Part shown: positions 61,260-64,000 of the stretch, in pieces
How positions within the stretch are numbered: the first letter of the stretch is position 1
Layout of the letters: each line of letters begins with the position of its first letter
NCBI RefSeq assembly: GCF_033845285.1
Contig: NZ_JAWXCX010000001.1
Location: forward strand, 2,557,495-2,621,494
Source of the DNA: Marinococcus sp. PL1-022
Lineage (GTDB): Bacteria > Bacillota > Bacilli > Bacillales > Marinococcaceae
DNA length: 64,000 bases
Reading direction: 5' to 3'
Program-made: the position numbers and the translations under genes
The notes under the pieces: model-generated
Told to the model about the DNA's origin: nothing
What the model saw: the letters and a program-made list of their open reading frames with translations, nothing else
The model's database searches: none

Positions 61260-61949
61260 TCATTCAATTGGCTGCTGCAGCTGCTCCACTTGGTACGCAT
61301 GGCGAATTGTCTGATTCAGGACTGGATCGTGCAGTTCAAATTCATAGTAATCGGCAAACGCCAGGGATTTAGCTACCGTGTTAATTGTCGCTGAAAAAAA
61401 GAAATTTCCCTGCGAATTTACATGCATTGATTCAAACTGCGGCTCCCATTCCTCAGGCCTCATTAGATCGGTCAACTTCCCCTGCTGGTACAGCTCCCTT
61501 TCTTCTCCAGAGGAAGCCCAGCAGGTAAAGGTGATCTGGTCCCAGTGGTCCTTCACGTCGGAATACTTCCATACGTCCCGTGCAATAATATTAGGATACG
61601 CCTGCTTGGACATCGGCACACTGAACGTTTCCAGCCTGCGGTCGGTGTGGTCGCTCCCTACGGTGACGTAAAGCCCGCCTTCTGCCCAAATCAATACGTA
61701 CTCGATTTCCCCACTCGTTTCTCCGTGCTGAACCTGGATCGTATCATCCGTGGTCGGGTTGTTGTTGGCAATCGGATAAAGGGTCGGAGTCGTTTCAGGT
61801 GTCGGCACGCCAAGCTTGGCGAGTTCATCAATATGCTCCTGCACCTTCTCCTGATCGCTCCCTGCATACCCGGCGTTAAATACCCGGTTTACATCCACAC
61901 TGATTTCTTTTCCGGAGGACTGCTCACGTAACGTCAGATGATTTTTCAT
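61260..61949 (-). CDS. DUF2848-domain protein
   Basis: 229 residues from the ATG at 61949 (AAAGGAGAG upstream; the frame to 62045 is rejected). DUF2848 marks: AGSDQEKVQEHIDELAKLGVPTPE, TIQVQHGETSGEIEYVLIW, VGSDHTDRRLETFSVPMSKQAYPNIIA (in part) and FTCWASSGEE. The fold is thought to resemble fumarylacetoacetate hydrolase, with the SDHTD acidic set a likely metal site. Function unknown; it lies between an amidase and a transporter, so probably a catabolic step. Confidence 0.8.
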   Translation of the reverse strand: MKNHLTLREQSSGKEISVDVNRVFNAGYAGSDQEKVQEHIDELAKLGVPTPETTPTLYPIANNNPTTDDTIQVQHGETSGEIEYVLIWAEGGLYVTVGSDHTDRRLETFSVPMSKQAYPNIIARDVWKYSDVKDHWDQITFTCWASSGEERELYQQGKLTDLMRPEEWEPQFESMHVNSQGNFFFSATINTVAKSLAFADYYEFELHDPVLNQTIRHAYQVEQLQQPIE

Positions 61950-61980
61950 AGGCTGATCCCTCTCCTTTACATAAACATGG

Positions 61981-62769
61981 TTATTCGTACAAGTCCGGCA
62001 CCCGGCTGTCGAAAACAGGAACGTTTTTGCGGACGTCTGCCACATTGGACAGGTGCAGAGTTTCCCGGAGCGTTTCTTCGTGCTCTACGCTGCCCTTCTG
62101 CAGCACGTTGCCCCACGGGTCAATAAACGCTGAGGAGCCGGCAAACGTGATGCCGTCGTACGAGCCCGGACGATTGCACGTCACGACATACATCTGATTT
62201 TCCACCGCTCGCGCCGTACTCAGCACGTCCCAGTGACTCCGGCGGCTGTCCGGCCATTCTGCCGGGATAAACAGCAGCTCGCATCCCTGCAGGGCGAGAC
62301 TGCGGATGATTTCCGGAAAACGAAGGTCATAGCAAATCACCACTCCCATTTTCACACCATCCAGCTCAAACACCTTCACCGGGTCGTGCCCGCCACTTAA
62401 ATAGGCCGGCTCGTTCAGCATCGGCACGAGATGTATTTTGTCATAGTCGTATACAAGTTCGCCGATGTTATTTATCACAACGGCCCGGTTGTATACCTTT
62501 CCGTTTTCTTTTACTGCCATCGATCCTCCCATGATATGAACGTGATAGCGCTTCGCTGCGTCCTTTAAAAAGCGGATCGTTTCGCTGTCCACGGGATCCT
62601 CGGCAATGTCCCAGAGCTCCGGGAGCGTATATGCCGTCGTCCACATTTCCGGAAGCATGACCAGGTCCACGTTCTCAAGCTCCTGCTCCCCGAGCCAATG
62701 GCTTACCTTTTGCCGGTTCACCTCCGGGTCTCCGGCCACAATATCCATTTGATAAACTGCAATGTTCAT
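61981..62769 (-). CDS. nitrilase-superfamily amidohydrolase
   Basis: 262 residues from the ATG at 62769 (GAGGAAAACG upstream). The catalytic triad is visible: Glu in LVMLPEMWTTAY, Lys in YDKIHLVPMLNE and Cys in GVVICYDLRFPEI. It is of the omega-amidase/YafV-NIT2 type. First gene of a three-gene operon with a DUF2848 protein and the NRAMP-related transporter. Confidence 0.9.
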   Translation of the reverse strand: MNIAVYQMDIVAGDPEVNRQKVSHWLGEQELENVDLVMLPEMWTTAYTLPELWDIAEDPVDSETIRFLKDAAKRYHVHIMGGSMAVKENGKVYNRAVVINNIGELVYDYDKIHLVPMLNEPAYLSGGHDPVKVFELDGVKMGVVICYDLRFPEIIRSLALQGCELLFIPAEWPDSRRSHWDVLSTARAVENQMYVVTCNRPGSYDGITFAGSSAFIDPWGNVLQKGSVEHEETLRETLHLSNVADVRKNVPVFDSRVPDLYE

Positions 62770-62921
62770 CGTTTTCCTCCTCATGGTGGTGTATCCTATT
62801 ACGTTTCAATATACCACCGGGCGCGGCGGGAAAAACAGAGGCAATTTCCCGGCACTCATTTCATTTCCCGTCCCCAGCCTTTATGCTTAAAAACATATAA
62901 TAAATAAAGGAGGCACCTGTT

Positions 62922-63407
62922 TTGCATAATGCTGATGATTGGATCACCCAGCTGCAGCTCGAGCCGCATCCGGAGGGCGGCTTTTTCCGGCAGACAATGA
63001 AATCAGATGAAGCTGTTACTACAGCGGACGGAAGGAACCGTGCCCAGTACACGAGCATTCATTTTCTCGTCCGCTCCGGCGAGCCATCGCGACTGCACCG
63101 GCTGGAGTCGGACGAAATGTGGTACTACCATACCGGCGCTCCGCTTGACGTGCATATGATTCACCCGGAGAGCGGGCACCGTGAAATCATGACGCTTGGA
63201 CCGAATGCCGCAAATGGCGAGGTGCTTCAGGGCGTGGTACCGAAGGGCACCATTTTCGGCGCTGAAGTCCGAACCTCGGAGCAGTTCGCGCTGGTCAGCT
63301 GTGTCGTGGTTCCCGGCTTTGATTTTGCCGACTTTGAGCTCCTTACGCGCGACGAGCTCACCGCCGCTTATCCCGAGCACCGGGAGGTCATTGAGCGGCT
63401 GACGTGA
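62922..63407 (+). CDS. DUF985 cupin protein
   Basis: 161 residues starting at TTG 62922, eight bases after AAAGGAGG. Cupin DUF985 marks: LEPHPEGGFFRQTMKS near the start, SIHFLVRSGEPSRLHRLESDEMWYYHTGAPL and a second strand set VPKGTIFGAEV, VSCVVVPGFDFADFELL. The single domain probably binds a metal or sugar nucleotide-like ligand; function unknown. Confidence 0.88.
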   Translation: MHNADDWITQLQLEPHPEGGFFRQTMKSDEAVTTADGRNRAQYTSIHFLVRSGEPSRLHRLESDEMWYYHTGAPLDVHMIHPESGHREIMTLGPNAANGEVLQGVVPKGTIFGAEVRTSEQFALVSCVVVPGFDFADFELLTRDELTAAYPEHREVIERLT

Positions 63408-63415
63408 TAAAGCAC

Positions 63416-63451
63416 AAAAAAACCCGGGCAGCTTCTATCTGCTCGGGCTTT
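63416..63451. terminator. bidirectional intrinsic terminator
   Basis: AAACCCGGGCAG and CTGCTCGGGCTTT arms between the convergent cupin and EAL genes. Confidence 0.85.
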
Positions 63452-63460
63452 CCTACGTTA

Positions 63461-64000
63461 TTAAGATGTGCGTTCTTCATCTCTTTGCTCCCTGTGCACT
63501 TCAATCGCTTCGGCCGGGAGCGGTGGGCTGAAGTAATAGCCCTGATACTCCTGGCAGGATTTCTCCGACAGCAAACGCAGCTGCGAGCACTTTTCGATAC
63601 CTTCTGCGATCACGTTAAAGCCGAGGCGCTGGGCCATATGAATAATGGTTTCCACGATGGCCTCCTCGCGCTGGCCGTCTTCGATGCTGTCCATAAAGGT
63701 TTTATCAATTTTTAGCGTATTAATCGGAAAGTCCTTCAGATAGCTAAGCGACGAATAGCCGGTGCCAAAGTCGTCCAGGGAAATGCGAATGCCCTTGGCC
63801 CGTATTTGCTCCATGAGCGGCACTGATCGTTCCGGATCCTGCACGATGCTCTCGGTCAGCTCAATCTCCAGGTATTCCGGAGGCAGGCCGGTTGTTTCCA
63901 GAATTTGCGTCACCATCTTCAAAAAGTCCGGCTGCTGAAACTGCAGGGTCGAAATGTTCACCGACATTCTGTCCACCGTGCTTCCGGCCGCTTTCCATTC
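63461..64000 (-). CDS. EAL-domain cyclic di-GMP phosphodiesterase, 5' part outside window
   Basis: About 180 residues of an EAL domain C-terminal half, open through the window end (EWKAAGSTV precedes the first ATG). Visible: YLEIELTESIVQD, SLDDFGTGYSSLSYLKDFPINTLKIDKTFM with the DDFGTG loop, and VIAEGIEKCSQ with the catalytic-base region Glu. The active-site residues present are intact. N-terminal sensory or GGDEF domains would lie beyond 64000. Confidence 0.93.
   Translation of the reverse strand, partial: EWKAAGSTVDRMSVNISTLQFQQPDFLKMVTQILETTGLPPEYLEIELTESIVQDPERSVPLMEQIRAKGIRISLDDFGTGYSSLSYLKDFPINTLKIDKTFMDSIEDGQREEAIVETIIHMAQRLGFNVIAEGIEKCSQLRLLSEKSCQEYQGYYFSPPLPAEAIEVHREQRDEERTS

Overview
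The window looks like chromosomal DNA of a moderately halophilic or alkaliphilic member of the Bacillaceae (Alkalicoccus- or Marinococcus-like; the genus cannot be fixed from sequence alone). The grounds are strong AGGAGG-type ribosome sites with frequent GTG/TTG starts, B. subtilis-like operons (pucABCDE, a ywrABD-like cluster, a YocH-like 3D protein, MsmX, YitT), CcpA (cre), WalR and possible Spo0A boxes, a very acidic surface protein, and genes for carnitine/glycine betaine, K+/H+ antiport and acetate uptake. No rRNA, tRNA or CRISPR array was seen.

Layout. 0-9.4 kb: the 3' part of an AraC-type regulator, a large alpha-helical protein, a 1197-residue cell-wall protein with about 36 DGDADA repeats, two small proteins and a two-component system. 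9.4-24 kb: an untranslated, structured 0.75-kb gap, a Drr-type ABC exporter, manA, a methyltransferase, an operon of GntR regulator, amidase, gamma-glutamyltransferase and two ChrA halves, an SDR enzyme, an intergenic tandem repeat, an orphan MsmX-type ATPase, an AI-2E transporter and a small-multidrug-export protein. 23.9-29.7 kb: a complete pucABCDE xanthine dehydrogenase operon with a terminator directly in front of its first ribosome site, and a DUF2294 gene. 29.9-36.2 kb: DUF485/acetate symporter, AEC carrier, K+/H+ antiporter, a small membrane protein and an esterase.

36.2-43.1 kb is an A+T-rich island bounded by a perfect 39-bp direct repeat. The right copy is the last 11 codons and stop of a cation-efflux (CDF) gene. 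The island carries a lipoprotein, an IS3-family element sitting in the loop of a terminator, and a three-gene chaperone operon in the order GrpE-like, Hsp70 (DnaK), J-like/TPR/membrane protein. It contains no recombinase of its own apart from the IS transposase. This is the best candidate in the window for an undescribed system.

43.1-64 kb: the CDF gene with two putative metal-responsive operators, esterases, a M24 peptidase, KTSC and 3D/PG-binding proteins (the latter behind three WalR half-sites), an HD-GYP protein, UspA, a CocE-type hydrolase and YitT. Then comes a divergent BCCT transporter/GbsR regulator pair followed by three genes that together can turn L-carnitine into glycine betaine, several very small genes of mobile-element flavour, an operon of nitrilase-like amidase, DUF2848 protein and an NRAMP-related transporter, a DUF985 cupin, and the 3' part of an EAL-domain gene cut by the window edge.
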